Assembly (NCBI GenBank): GCA_024695815.1
Contig: JAILHK010000013.1
Coordinates: 1-64,000, forward strand
Reading direction: 5' to 3'
Length of the DNA: 64,000 nucleotides
Source: Prevotella sp.
GTDB taxonomy: Bacteria > Bacteroidota > Bacteroidia > Bacteroidales > Bacteroidaceae
Part shown: one piece after another, positions 16,536 to 25,150 of the stretch
Layout: each line of letters begins with the position of its first letter
How positions within the stretch are numbered: position 1 is the first letter of the stretch
Notes under the pieces: generated by a model
Database searches by the model: none
What the model saw: only the letters and a program-made list of their open reading frames with translations
What the model was told of the DNA's origin: nothing
Made by a program: the position numbers and the translations under genes

Positions 16536-17345
16536 TTAACGCGGCAAATTAAATGCTCGTGTCATCTCTCCCATCTGTTCATCACTCATGCCTTCTGGAG
16601 TGAATCCCATGGCCTTGGCATCGATGTAAATCTTAGCACTCTTTGAGAGCACGTCAATCTGATCGAAGGCATCCATCACATCCTTGCCCTTGGCAAACAC
16701 GCCATGCTTCTCCCACATCACTACATCGTAGTTCTCAAGCTCCTTGAGTGTGGCTTCGGCAAGTTCGTTAGAACCTGGCAGTGTGTAAGGCACGATGCCT
16801 AATCCCAGTGGACAGAAAGCCTTTGTCTCAGGAATCATTGACCAAAGAATCTTGGTCAGCACGTCTTTGCCCAGGAACTCTGGATTGTGACTCATGGCCA
16901 CCAGCTCGATAGGATGTGTGTGCACGGTGGCTTTATAGCCTGAGTTTGTCTCAATCTGTCGAGCATGTACAATCAGATGACTGGGCAGCTCGCTGGTAGG
17001 CATCACTGGATTGTCGGCGATAATCACGTATGAAGCGCAATCGTCCAAGATGCGGATCACGGAACCATTGTCCATAGGCCAACGGGCCAAATCACGCATG
17101 CGCTTGCCAGTGCCTTTGCAGTAAAAGTAGCATCCTTTCAAAGCCGGAAGCGTGATACCGATCTGCTTAACCTCGCTAATGGCTGGCATCTGACGAATCT
17201 CGTCGTCGACATATTCTGTGACGTTAACAGTGATGTTACCACCATTACGTTCTGCCCATCCATTTTGCCACAGGTAGCCTGCGACTTCGGCAATCTTTTC
17301 TATCTCTGCACTCAGAGCTTTTCTCCCGTCTAAGATACTCTTCAT
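16536..17345 (-). CDS. rhaD: Rhamnulose-1-phosphate aldolase
   Basis: This 269-aa class II (zinc) aldolase splits L-rhamnulose 1-phosphate into dihydroxyacetone phosphate and L-lactaldehyde. Visible family marks: WAERNGGNITVNV near the N-terminus (phosphate-binding region), PSHLIVHA, the zinc-binding pair in TVHTHPIELVAMSH, and the late metal histidine in WEKHGVFAKG. The length equals that of the E. coli enzyme (about 274). A TAAATTTG promoter box lies about 30 nt upstream in a shared divergent intergenic region. It functions with RhaT next door. Confidence 0.95.
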   Translation of the reverse strand: MKSILDGRKALSAEIEKIAEVAGYLWQNGWAERNGGNITVNVTEYVDDEIRQMPAISEVKQIGITLPALKGCYFYCKGTGKRMRDLARWPMDNGSVIRILDDCASYVIIADNPVMPTSELPSHLIVHARQIETNSGYKATVHTHPIELVAMSHNPEFLGKDVLTKILWSMIPETKAFCPLGLGIVPYTLPGSNELAEATLKELENYDVVMWEKHGVFAKGKDVMDAFDQIDVLSKSAKIYIDAKAMGFTPEGMSDEQMGEMTRAFNLPR

Positions 17346-17478
17346 TTGTTTTGTGATTTATTTTTGGTGCAAATTTACACTTATTTTTTGAAACACCAAC
17401 AATATTATTTGATTTTTTTACCTAAAAATTTGATTTTATCCTTGATTTATATCAATAATATAAAAAAAAGACATTTGT

Positions 17479-17510
17479 TTTGCTCTACTCTTAAAAAATT
17501 TGTAACTTTG
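17479..17510 (+). promoter_or_regulatory. Consensus promoter, leaderless start
   Basis: TTTG (17479-17482), 20 nt, TAACTTTG (17503-17510). The ATG at 17516 is only 5 nt past the -7 box, so the mRNA is predicted to begin at or next to the start codon. Confidence 0.85.
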
Positions 17511-17515
17511 CACCT

Positions 17516-18100
17516 ATGAACGAAAAGAACTTTTCTGAGAACGTAATCATCGTAGATGCAGATTTCGTTGATAAGGTGGCATTTGACTTGATCGTGAACT
17601 TTGAACGGATGATTGGGCGCCGCATTCCACAGGCCGACCTGCCAAGATGGACAGAGTGTGTGGCACTGGACGGCGGACTGCGCGAGGGCGAAAACGAGGT
17701 GCAGGTGGTGCTGATTCACCAGGCCAACTCAAAAGCGATGAGCAATTTCGTGCCGGGCGACTATGAGCAACTGAACGGCCAGGCATTCAAAAGCCATCTG
17801 GGAGAGTTTGTCTTTTCGGCTGTCACTGTAGAGCAACTCACCACCAAGGAGCAGCTCTTTGCAGACACCATCATGCTCTTTGCCAACCAGAAAGAGGTGA
17901 AACGCATCATGATGGTACCAGATGACAATATATATAATAAGGTGCGCGACACTGCCAAGAATATTGATGACGACAAACGCGCTACGGTATTCGCCATGCA
18001 GCCTATGCCGGGCGGCAACTTCCGACAGGAGATTCTGGGCTATTCGCTGATGGCTGCCATGGGTATCAGGGGCGACGAGATTAAGCCCGACAATCAGTGA
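17516..18100 (+). CDS. Conserved Bacteroidales hypothetical protein
   Basis: A 194-aa soluble protein (MNEKNFSENVIIVDADFVDKVAFDLIVNFERMIGRRIPQADLPRW). I recognise it as a Bacteroidales-restricted conserved hypothetical, probably a DUF6621-type protein, but know no function. It has an alternating beta/alpha character and no membrane segment or signal. A near-perfect promoter and leaderless ATG make expression likely. It is followed after about 20 bp by the carboxynorspermidine dehydrogenase gene, so the two probably form an operon. Confidence 0.75.
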   Translation: MNEKNFSENVIIVDADFVDKVAFDLIVNFERMIGRRIPQADLPRWTECVALDGGLREGENEVQVVLIHQANSKAMSNFVPGDYEQLNGQAFKSHLGEFVFSAVTVEQLTTKEQLFADTIMLFANQKEVKRIMMVPDDNIYNKVRDTAKNIDDDKRATVFAMQPMPGGNFRQEILGYSLMAAMGIRGDEIKPDNQ

Positions 18101-18134
18101 TTATTGAAGAAAACAAAAATTGAAGAAACATAAT

Positions 18135-19373
18135 ATGAGTAGAGTTTTAATGATTGGCGCCGGTGGCGTCGCAACAGTGGCAGCATTCAAGATTGCACAG
18201 AATGCTGACGTGTTTACTGAATTCATGATTGCAAGCCGCCGCAAGGCTAAGTGCGACAAGATTGTTGAAGACATCCACAAGGCTGGCTACAAGCTGGACA
18301 TCAAGACGGCACAGGTGGATGCCGACGACGTGGAACAGCTGAAGGTGCTGTTCAACGACTTTAAGCCTGAGCTCGTTATTAACCTTGCACTACCCTATCA
18401 GGACCTGACAATCATGGATGCCTGTCTGGCATGTGGTTGCAACTATCTGGACACGGCCAACTACGAGCCGAAAGACGAGGCTCACTTTGAATACTCTTGG
18501 CAGTGGGCTTATCGCGACCGCTTTGAGAAGGCCGGACTGACTGCTATCCTTGGTTGTGGCTTCGACCCAGGCGTGACCTCTATCTATACGGCTTATGCTG
18601 CTAAGCACCACTTCAAGGAGATTCAGTATCTGGACATCGTTGACTGTAACGCTGGCGATCACCACAAGGCTTTCGCCACAAACTTCAACCCCGAGATCAA
18701 TATTCGTGAAATCACCCAGAAAGGTCTTTACTGGGAGAACGGTCAATGGGTAGAAACGGAACCTCTGGAGATTCATAAGGACCTGACCTACCCCGAGATT
18801 GGTCCACGCGACAGCTACCTGTTGCACCACGAGGAGATTGAGTCGCTGGTCATCAACTACCCCACCATCAAGCGTGCTCGCTTCTGGATGACTTTCGGTC
18901 AGCAGTACCTGAAGCATCTTGAAGTGATTCAGAACATCGGCATGAGCCGCATCGACGAGGTGGAATACGAGGCACCACTGGCCGACGGAACCGGCACGGC
19001 GAAGGTGAAGATTGTGCCACTGCAGTTCTTGAAGGCTGTGCTGCCTAATCCACAGGACCTGGGTGAGAACTACGAAGGTCAGACTTCAATAGGTTGTCGC
19101 ATTCGCGGTATTGGCAACGACGGTCAGGAACATACCTATTATGTATATAATAACTGCAGCCACCGTGCGGCCTATGAAGAGACTGGCATGCAGGGCGTCA
19201 GCTATACCACGGGCGTGCCTGCCATGATTGGTGCCATGATGTTCTGCAAAGGACTATGGAACAAGCCCGGCGTTCACAACGTTGAGGAGTTTGACCCAGA
19301 TCCATTCATGGAACAACTCAACAAGCAGGGTCTGCCTTGGCACGAGATCCACGACGGCGACCTGGAGCTTTAA
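18135..19373 (+). CDS. Carboxynorspermidine dehydrogenase (saccharopine dehydrogenase family)
   Basis: A 412-aa NAD(P)H-dependent enzyme of the saccharopine-dehydrogenase fold, probably making carboxyspermidine or carboxynorspermidine from a diamine and aspartate semialdehyde, the step before NspC decarboxylase. The Rossmann motif MSRVLMIGAGGVATVAAFK is at the very N-terminus, and YLDTANYEPKDEAHFEYSW and ILGCGFDPGVTSIYTAY are family hallmarks. The ORF track begins five codons earlier at a TTG; the ATG at 18135 puts the Rossmann beta-strand at residue 3, as usual. The decarboxylase partner is not in the window. Confidence 0.9.
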   Translation: MSRVLMIGAGGVATVAAFKIAQNADVFTEFMIASRRKAKCDKIVEDIHKAGYKLDIKTAQVDADDVEQLKVLFNDFKPELVINLALPYQDLTIMDACLACGCNYLDTANYEPKDEAHFEYSWQWAYRDRFEKAGLTAILGCGFDPGVTSIYTAYAAKHHFKEIQYLDIVDCNAGDHHKAFATNFNPEINIREITQKGLYWENGQWVETEPLEIHKDLTYPEIGPRDSYLLHHEEIESLVINYPTIKRARFWMTFGQQYLKHLEVIQNIGMSRIDEVEYEAPLADGTGTAKVKIVPLQFLKAVLPNPQDLGENYEGQTSIGCRIRGIGNDGQEHTYYVYNNCSHRAAYEETGMQGVSYTTGVPAMIGAMMFCKGLWNKPGVHNVEEFDPDPFMEQLNKQGLPWHEIHDGDLEL

Positions 19374-19512
19374 ACCTCTCCCAACCTCCCCCAAGGGGAG
19401 GAGGGCCTACGGATAGATCATAAAAATATAGTAATAACCAATAGAAAGCTTGGCAAATCCCCCTGAAACCGCCAGGCACTCCCCTCCTTGGGAGGGGTCG
19501 GGGGAGGTTCTA
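19374..19512. repeat. GC-rich palindromic repeats before recA
   Basis: Two opposed copies of the CCTCCCCCAAGGGGAGG-type repeat at the left and right ends of the gap, the second ending in GGGGGAGGTTC 5 bases before the recA ATG. No convincing promoter box was seen between them, so recA transcription may come from further upstream or from a degenerate promoter. Confidence 0.75.
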
Positions 19513-19513
19513 A

Positions 19514-20545
19514 ATGGCTAAAAAAGAATTAGACGCAGAAATGCAGAGCACCCAGCAGGATAAGCTGAAGGCCTTGCAGGCTGCTATGTCAAAGATTGAA
19601 AAGGACTTTGGCAAGGGGTCTATCATGCGCATGGGTGAAGAAAAGATAGAAAACGTAGAGGTGATTCCCACCGGATCAATAGGACTGAATGCTGCGCTGG
19701 GCGTAGGAGGCTATCCGAAAGGACGCATCATCGAGATTTACGGTCCTGAATCTTCTGGTAAGACAACGCTTGCTATTCATGCCATTGCCGAAGCTCAAAA
19801 GGCTGGCGGCATCGCTGCATTTATCGATGCAGAGCATGCTTTTGATCGTTTCTACGCTCAGAAACTGGGTGTTGACATCGACAATCTGTACATCTCGCAG
19901 CCCGATAATGGTGAGCAGGCTCTGGAGATTGCCGACCAGCTGATTCGCTCCTCGGCCATCGACATCATCGTCATCGACTCTGTTGCTGCACTGACACCAA
20001 AGAAGGAGATTGAGGGTGATATGGGTGATTCGGCCGTAGGTCTGCACGCTCGCTTGATGAGTCAGGCACTGCGCAAGGTTACATCTACCATTGCCAAGAC
20101 TAACACCACTTGTATCTTTATCAACCAGTTGCGCGAGAAGATTGGCGTGATGTTTGGCAACCCAGAGACTACTACGGGTGGTAACGCACTGAAGTTCTAT
20201 GCCTCTGTACGCCTTGACATCCGCAAGGTGACTGGCATCAAGGACGGTGATCAGGTCATCGGTAATCAGGTGCGTGTCAAAGTGGTCAAGAACAAGGTTG
20301 CTCCCCCATTCCGCAAGGCTGAATTCGAAATCACCTTTGGTGAGGGTATTTCTAAGATTGGCGAAATCGTTGACTTGGGCGTTGAATACGGAATCATCAA
20401 GAAGAGTGGTTCGTGGTTCAGCTATGAGGACGCTAAACTGGCACAAGGTCGTGATGCGACAAAGCAGCTTTTGAAAGACAACCCAGAGTTGTGCGATGAG
20501 CTGGAGGCCAAAATCATGGAAGCTATCAAAGACCAGAACAACTGA
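19514..20545 (+). CDS. recA: Recombinase RecA
   Basis: This 343-aa protein forms the ATP-dependent strand-exchange filament on single-stranded DNA and triggers LexA-type cleavage. Walker [11 protein letters not shown] (about residue 77), Walker [11 protein letters not shown] (about 151), the L2 loop region with [17 protein letters not shown] and the C-terminal acidic tail are all present. Full length. It lies close after the GC-rich repeat and is closed by a strong terminator. No SOS box could be identified with confidence by eye. Confidence 0.98.
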   Translation: MAKKELDAEMQSTQQDKLKALQAAMSKIEKDFGKGSIMRMGEEKIENVEVIPTGSIGLNAALGVGGYPKGRIIEIYGPESSGKTTLAIHAIAEAQKAGGIAAFIDAEHAFDRFYAQKLGVDIDNLYISQPDNGEQALEIADQLIRSSAIDIIVIDSVAALTPKKEIEGDMGDSAVGLHARLMSQALRKVTSTIAKTNTTCIFINQLREKIGVMFGNPETTTGGNALKFYASVRLDIRKVTGIKDGDQVIGNQVRVKVVKNKVAPPFRKAEFEITFGEGISKIGEIVDLGVEYGIIKKSGSWFSYEDAKLAQGRDATKQLLKDNPELCDELEAKIMEAIKDQNN

Positions 20546-20549
20546 TAAA

Positions 20550-20592
20550 CAAAAAAACAGATGGCATTTTGTATTGCCATCTGTTTTTTTAT
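20550..20592. terminator. Bidirectional terminator after recA
   Basis: AACAGATGGCA-loop-TGCCATCTGTT with an A-run before and a T-run after, so it serves recA on the plus strand and the hypothetical protein gene on the minus strand. Confidence 0.9.
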
Positions 20593-20608
20593 GTCGAAAC
20601 ACAAGGGG

Positions 20609-21931
20609 TCACTTAACGACTCGAAGCACTGTCTTTGTGGCTGTATCGAAGAACACCTCGCTACGTGACTGACTCGCAGTAGAATTATAGGTATAGGTGA
20701 ATACTCCATTTTTATCATTGCCCTTCACGTCGGGTTCGCCCAATGCCAACTTAACCTCTTGTTCGGTGAATCCCTTACGGACAATGCCCTTCTGGATGTC
20801 CATGTAGTTCTTTTTGCGAATGCCAGGATACTTCGATGGATCGCCGTCGGCAAAGATATTGGAATAGACATCTTCGCGAGGTGCATCCATATCCTCATCC
20901 CAGGTGACATTTTCTTCACTTTCCATCGTCACCAATTTATAATACTTACTGCCAGAGCCGGTGCCCGTCAGTGTCAATCTGACATACTTTGAGTTTGGCA
21001 TCTTCTGAATATCGGTGATGGTAAACACAGAAAGGCGAGCCATCCTGACACGCAGCTTATGGCTGTCGGTCATATCGGTACGCTGAAGTGTATAGACAAC
21101 CTTACCACGATATTCGCCATACTCTTTATTGTCTGCCATATTGTCGTTTACGAGTTCAAAACAGCCTTTAAAGGTATGAGGAATCTCCTGAATAGTGCTA
21201 AACTCCTCGTCGCGCATGCCGCTATTAACACGACTGATGGCCACATTCTGGAAAAATTCTCGGCCACGTCTATCTGCCACAATAATTTTAACCGGATAGT
21301 TGCGGGTTCCCACGCCAATGGCCTTCACCGTCACTTCTGTACCAACAGGCACGTCTGTAATCAAATCGACGCCATTGTTTTCGGGGTCTGAATCTACGTA
21401 ATAAGTACTGGCCTTCGTACGCAGTTTCTTGTCCTTAAAGAGCTCTATCGCCTTATCGACATCTCCTAAATAGGCCAAGGTGGGCACACCCTGACGACTG
21501 TAGCAATAGTCATCGAACGAATAGGAAGGAATCTCATAATAGTATGTCTTTCCATCATCTTCGCACAGGAAATTGATATGTTCATGAAGGCCCTCTACCT
21601 TATCATGGCCTTTATAAACCATGATGTTGTATTTCAGCAAGTTACTGCTCACCATATTACCCGTCAGCGAGTCGGTGAAGGTCTTGATAATTAAATCTTT
21701 CTTCTCTGGAACCACCATAAAGCGCATGCCCTCCTGCCAACTGCACAAATCACTGAAGACGAAGTTGCGACTAATGATGTCTTGCTCTTCGTTCTCATCT
21801 TCATCAAGGGCTTCCATCTGCTGACTTATCGTCTTACTGGCTCCTTTAGTCTTTACGATATACTTATTTTGTGCTTCAGCATTCATCCCTAAAAAGGCAG
21901 TCATCAGCACTAGAAAGAATGACTTCTTCAT
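20609..21931 (-). CDS. Secreted hypothetical protein
   Basis: A 440-aa exported protein with a clear signal peptide (MKKSFFLVLMTAFLGMNAEAQ). The body is beta-rich and without a family I can name. The C-terminal 60 residues (GIVRKGFTEQEVKLALGEPD, then GVFTYTYN...VFFD) resemble the SmpA/BamE-like or DUF-type small fold in which a G-x-P-D turn follows an amphipathic helix. Promoter TAATTTTG lies about 30 nt upstream in the region shared with dnaK, which contains a 12-bp inverted repeat touching both promoters. Confidence 0.7.
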   Translation of the reverse strand: MKKSFFLVLMTAFLGMNAEAQNKYIVKTKGASKTISQQMEALDEDENEEQDIISRNFVFSDLCSWQEGMRFMVVPEKKDLIIKTFTDSLTGNMVSSNLLKYNIMVYKGHDKVEGLHEHINFLCEDDGKTYYYEIPSYSFDDYCYSRQGVPTLAYLGDVDKAIELFKDKKLRTKASTYYVDSDPENNGVDLITDVPVGTEVTVKAIGVGTRNYPVKIIVADRRGREFFQNVAISRVNSGMRDEEFSTIQEIPHTFKGCFELVNDNMADNKEYGEYRGKVVYTLQRTDMTDSHKLRVRMARLSVFTITDIQKMPNSKYVRLTLTGTGSGSKYYKLVTMESEENVTWDEDMDAPREDVYSNIFADGDPSKYPGIRKKNYMDIQKGIVRKGFTEQEVKLALGEPDVKGNDKNGVFTYTYNSTASQSRSEVFFDTATKTVLRVVK

Positions 21932-21982
21932 TGTTTCTTACTTTATTGTTACGCATGCAAAATTAAACAAAACTTTTCATAC

Positions 21983-22042
21983 TTATGCCAAAATGGCGCA
22001 ATAAATATATGTTTCTTGATAAAATTTATAATTTTGGCATAA
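21983..22042. promoter_or_regulatory. Divergent control region with 12-bp inverted repeat
   Basis: TTATGCCAAAAT (21983-21994) and ATTTTGGCATAA (22031-22042) are exact reverse complements separated by 36 bp, one arm next to each divergent gene. The right arm is also part of TGGCATAACCTTTGCT (22035-22050), which fits the sigma-54 pattern GG-N10-GC. The left arm supplies the -33 TTTG of the minus-strand promoter. Confidence 0.45.
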
Positions 22043-22101
22043 CCTTTGCTTAAACCTTGGTGACATTTCATCAAGTAATAACAAATAAAAAAGAATATAT
22101 T

Positions 22102-23997
22102 ATGGGAAAGATTATTGGTATTGACTTAGGTACAACAAACTCGTGTGTATCTGTATTTGAAGGTAACGAGCCCGTCGTTATTGCAAATAGCGAAGGTAAG
22201 CGTACAACACCTTCTGTAGTAGGTTTCGTTGAGGGTGGCGAGCGTAAGATTGGCGATCCTGCCAAGCGTCAGGCTATCACAAACCCCAAGAACACCGTTT
22301 ATTCTATCAAGCGTTTTATGGGTGAGACTTGGCAGCAGACCGAGAAGGAAATCTCACGCGTACCATTCTCTGTAGTTAACGAGGGTGGCTATCCACGTGT
22401 TGACATCGATGGTCGTAAGTACACTCCACAGGAAATCTCTGCTATGGTACTTCAGAAGATGAAGAAGACGGCCGAGGACTACCTGGGACAGGAGGTGACT
22501 GAAGCTGTTATCACCGTGCCCGCATACTTCTCTGACTCTCAGCGTCAGGCCACTAAGGAGGCAGGACAGATTGCTGGTCTCAACGTACGTCGTATCGTGA
22601 ACGAGCCTACAGCAGCTGCACTGGCTTATGGTATTGACAAGACCAACAAGGATATGAAGATTGCTGTATTCGACCTCGGTGGCGGTACATTCGATATCTC
22701 TATCCTCGACTTCGGTGGCGGTGTGTTCGAGGTTCTTTCTACCAATGGTGACACACACCTGGGTGGTGATGACTTCGACCAGGTTATCATCGACTGGCTC
22801 GTTCAGGAGTTCAAAAACGATGAGGGTGCCGACCTGAAGAGCGATCCTATGGCTATGCAGCGCCTGAAGGAGGCTGCTGAGAAGGCAAAGATCGAGCTGT
22901 CAAGCACCACATCAACAGAGATTAACCTCCCCTACATCATGCCTGTTGGTGGAGTTCCTAAGCACTTGGTAAAGACTCTTACTCGTGCTAAGTTCGAACA
23001 GCTGGCTCACAACCTGATTCAGGCTTGCTTGGTACCTTGCCAGAATGCCGTTCGCGACGCAGGCATCTCTACCTCAGATATCGACGAGGTAATCCTCGTT
23101 GGTGGTTCAAGCCGTATTCCTGCTGTGCAGACCCTCGTAAAGAACTACTTCGGCAAAGAGCCTTCAAAGGGTGTTAACCCCGATGAGGTTGTTGCAGTAG
23201 GTGCTGCCATCCAGGGTGCTATCCTCAACCAGGAGACTGGTCAGGACATCGTACTGCTCGACGTTACTCCTCTGACCCTCGGTATCGAGACCCTCGGTGG
23301 TGTAATGACTAAGCTGATCGATGCTAACACCACTATCCCTTGCAAGCAGAGCCAGGTATTCTCTACCGCTGCCGACAACCAGACAGAGGTGACCATCCAC
23401 GTGCTGCAAGGTGAGCGTCCTATGGCTGCTCAGAACAAGAGCTTGGGTCAGTTCAACCTCACCGGTATCGCTCCCGCCCGTCGCGGTGTTCCTCAGATTG
23501 AGGTTACATTCGATATCGACGCCAACGGTATCGTGAAGGTTTCTGCCAAAGATAAGGCCACAGGCAAGGAGCAGGCCATCCGCATCGAGGCTTCATCTGG
23601 TCTGTCACAGGACGAGATCAATCGTATGAAGGCTGAGGCTGAGGCTAATGCAGAAAACGATAAGAAGGAGCGTGAGCGCATCGACAAGATGAACCAGGCT
23701 GACTCAATGATTTTCCAGACCGAGACTTTCCTCAACGAGAATGGTGACAAGCTGGGTGCCGACAAGGCCAACGTAGAGGCTGCCATTAATCAGTTGAAGG
23801 ATGCTCACAAGGCTGGCGACATCGCTGCTATCGACAACGCCATGAACAACCTCAATCAGGTGATGCAGGCCGCTTCGCAGAAGATGTACCAGCAAGCAGG
23901 TGCACAGCCCGGTGCCGATGCTGGTCAGCAGCAACAGCAGCAGACCAACAACACTCAGGACGACATCCAGGATGCCGACTTTGAGGAGGTCAAGTAA
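22102..23997 (+). CDS. dnaK: Chaperone DnaK (Hsp70)
   Basis: This 631-aa Hsp70 uses ATP-driven cycles with DnaJ and GrpE to fold and protect proteins. The start was moved to 22102 ([21 protein letters not shown]); the upstream 15 codons of the ORF track lack conservation. The ATPase domain marks [22 protein letters not shown] and [11 protein letters not shown] are present, followed by the linker [14 protein letters not shown] and the substrate-binding domain. The tail is Q-rich and ends FEEVK, the usual Bacteroidetes ending of the EEVD-like tail. grpE and dnaJ are not adjacent. Confidence 0.98.
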   Translation: MGKIIGIDLGTTNSCVSVFEGNEPVVIANSEGKRTTPSVVGFVEGGERKIGDPAKRQAITNPKNTVYSIKRFMGETWQQTEKEISRVPFSVVNEGGYPRVDIDGRKYTPQEISAMVLQKMKKTAEDYLGQEVTEAVITVPAYFSDSQRQATKEAGQIAGLNVRRIVNEPTAAALAYGIDKTNKDMKIAVFDLGGGTFDISILDFGGGVFEVLSTNGDTHLGGDDFDQVIIDWLVQEFKNDEGADLKSDPMAMQRLKEAAEKAKIELSSTTSTEINLPYIMPVGGVPKHLVKTLTRAKFEQLAHNLIQACLVPCQNAVRDAGISTSDIDEVILVGGSSRIPAVQTLVKNYFGKEPSKGVNPDEVVAVGAAIQGAILNQETGQDIVLLDVTPLTLGIETLGGVMTKLIDANTTIPCKQSQVFSTAADNQTEVTIHVLQGERPMAAQNKSLGQFNLTGIAPARRGVPQIEVTFDIDANGIVKVSAKDKATGKEQAIRIEASSGLSQDEINRMKAEAEANAENDKKERERIDKMNQADSMIFQTETFLNENGDKLGADKANVEAAINQLKDAHKAGDIAAIDNAMNNLNQVMQAASQKMYQQAGAQPGADAGQQQQQQTNNTQDDIQDADFEEVK

Positions 23998-24074
23998 AGT
24001 GCAAGCCGAGAGCAATGCCATGCTTGCATGAGCATAGCCGAGGCGCAGCCTTTATTCGACGAAGTCAAGTAAGT
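23980..24074. repeat. Dispersed repeat duplicating the dnaK 3' end
   Basis: TTTGAGGAGGTCAAGTAA (end of dnaK) recurs as TTCGACGAAGTCAAGTAA exactly 75 bp (25 codons, same frame) later. Between them lies GCCGAGAGCAATGCCATGC and GCATGAGCATAGCCGAGGCG, which fold into a hairpin. I recognise this element as a sequence that recurs in Prevotella genomes. Confidence 0.65.
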
Positions 24075-24101
24075 TTGATAAGCAAACAATAAATAAAAGT
24101 A

Positions 24102-24137
24102 GAAATCCCGTATAACTCAAGTAGTTATGCGGGATTT
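24102..24137 (+). terminator. dnaK terminator
   Basis: AAATCCCGTATAACT-loop-AGTTATGCGGGATTT followed by TACTTT. Confidence 0.85.
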
Positions 24138-24254
24138 TACTTTCAGTTAAACTTTGTAGTTTTCTGCCGATTTTCGGATTTTTACCGTAAATTGTGAGTC
24201 CGTAAAACCGTAATACTTTCAGCCTTCAGACCTTAGCCATCAGCCTTCTACATA

Positions 24255-24687
24255 TCAACTGTCCCCATGGCATATGCTATTGTAAAGAGCCAGTCCTTTT
24301 ACCGTCAGCATGTATTTCTGGCGAGGGTGACGGGGCGAATCAGGAAATAGCATACGGATATAGCCCTCGTTCATAGAAGGATTAAGAGAGTAGTCAAGGA
24401 AGTTTTCTCTATCTTTCAAGCCAATCCTTTCCATCATCACTTTGACGGAGAGTTGCTCTTCCCCCAAAGCCTTCACTAATCTAATAATACTTTTATTATT
24501 GGTGTGAATAAAACTTGTCGGGGTACTTGTCGGGGTACTTATCAGTTGTTTTGAAGGAACAGCAAGGTTTGGCTGTTCTTTCCATTCTGCAGGCGGGTTA
24601 ATATGCAGCTTCACGCTGCGACGGCTCTCCCTGACGAATATACTCGTCAAAGTTTAAGTATAGCTCCTTATCGTTCTTTTCGCTCAT
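24255..24687 (-). pseudogene. Fic-family protein remnant with internal deletion
   Basis: Two pieces in different frames. The 5' piece (24598-24687) reads MSEKNDKELYLNFDEYIRQG then EPSQREAAY and a stop, the opening of a common Bacteroidales Fic/VbhA-like protein. The 3' piece (from about 24610 to 24255) reads NPPAEWKEQPNLAV and ends in a winged-helix-like domain with LKDRENFLDYSLNPSMNEGY and RQKYMLTVKG, typical of Fic-like C-terminal domains. The central Fic domain with its HPFxxGNGR motif, which would AMPylate targets, is missing. I infer an internal deletion plus frame change, so the gene is dead. Confidence 0.6.
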
Positions 24688-24732
24688 ATGTCGTTTTACT
24701 TTATTTCAATATTGTTTTCGATTTCTGTTCTA

Positions 24733-25146
24733 TTATTCAATTCCGCATATTTTATCTTCCTTCAGACATCTTATTTCTTCTATCACCTCCAAGTCTGCAG
24801 GCAGCCACTTCACACTATCCAACTCATCCTTCGACAACCACCTAGCTGCCTCGTGCTCATTCAGGTGCAGTGCCTCCGTCACTAGCGAACACAGATAGCA
24901 ATGCATCGTCAAGTGAAACTTGGGATAATCGTATTCCACCGTACAAAGATACTCATCCACGCTAATCTCTGCAGACAGTTCCTCACGAATCTCCCTGACA
25001 AGTGCTTCTTCTGGTGTCTCTCCTAGTTCAATCTTCCCGCCAGGGAACTCCCACCAATCCTTCCATTCGCCATATCAACGCTGAGTGGCAAATATTTTCC
25101 CCCGTGCATCATGTATTATTGCAGCAACTACGTTGATCGTTTTCAT
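24733..25146 (-). pseudogene. MutT-like NUDIX hydrolase with one in-frame stop
   Basis: A complete-length reading frame (137 codons) for an 8-oxo-dGTP diphosphatase-like enzyme: MKTINVVAAIIHDARGKIFA, TQR, stop, YGEWKDWWEFPGGKIELGE, then the full NUDIX box G-x5-E-x7-REIREELSAEI. A single TGA at 25075-25077 replaces the codon usually encoding Gly between QR and YGEW (GGA to TGA is one base). The rest is intact, and the ORF track shows only the part after residue 62. It starts 4 bp after the helicase stop, so it is the second gene of that operon. Either a recent nonsense mutation, a base-call error, or readthrough. Confidence 0.8.
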
Positions 25147-25150
25147 TTTG

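Noticed and set aside
21983-22042. CIRCE/HrcA element at dnaK
   Set aside because: The inverted repeat has the wrong sequence and spacing (CIRCE is TTAGCACTC-N9-GAGTGCTAA).
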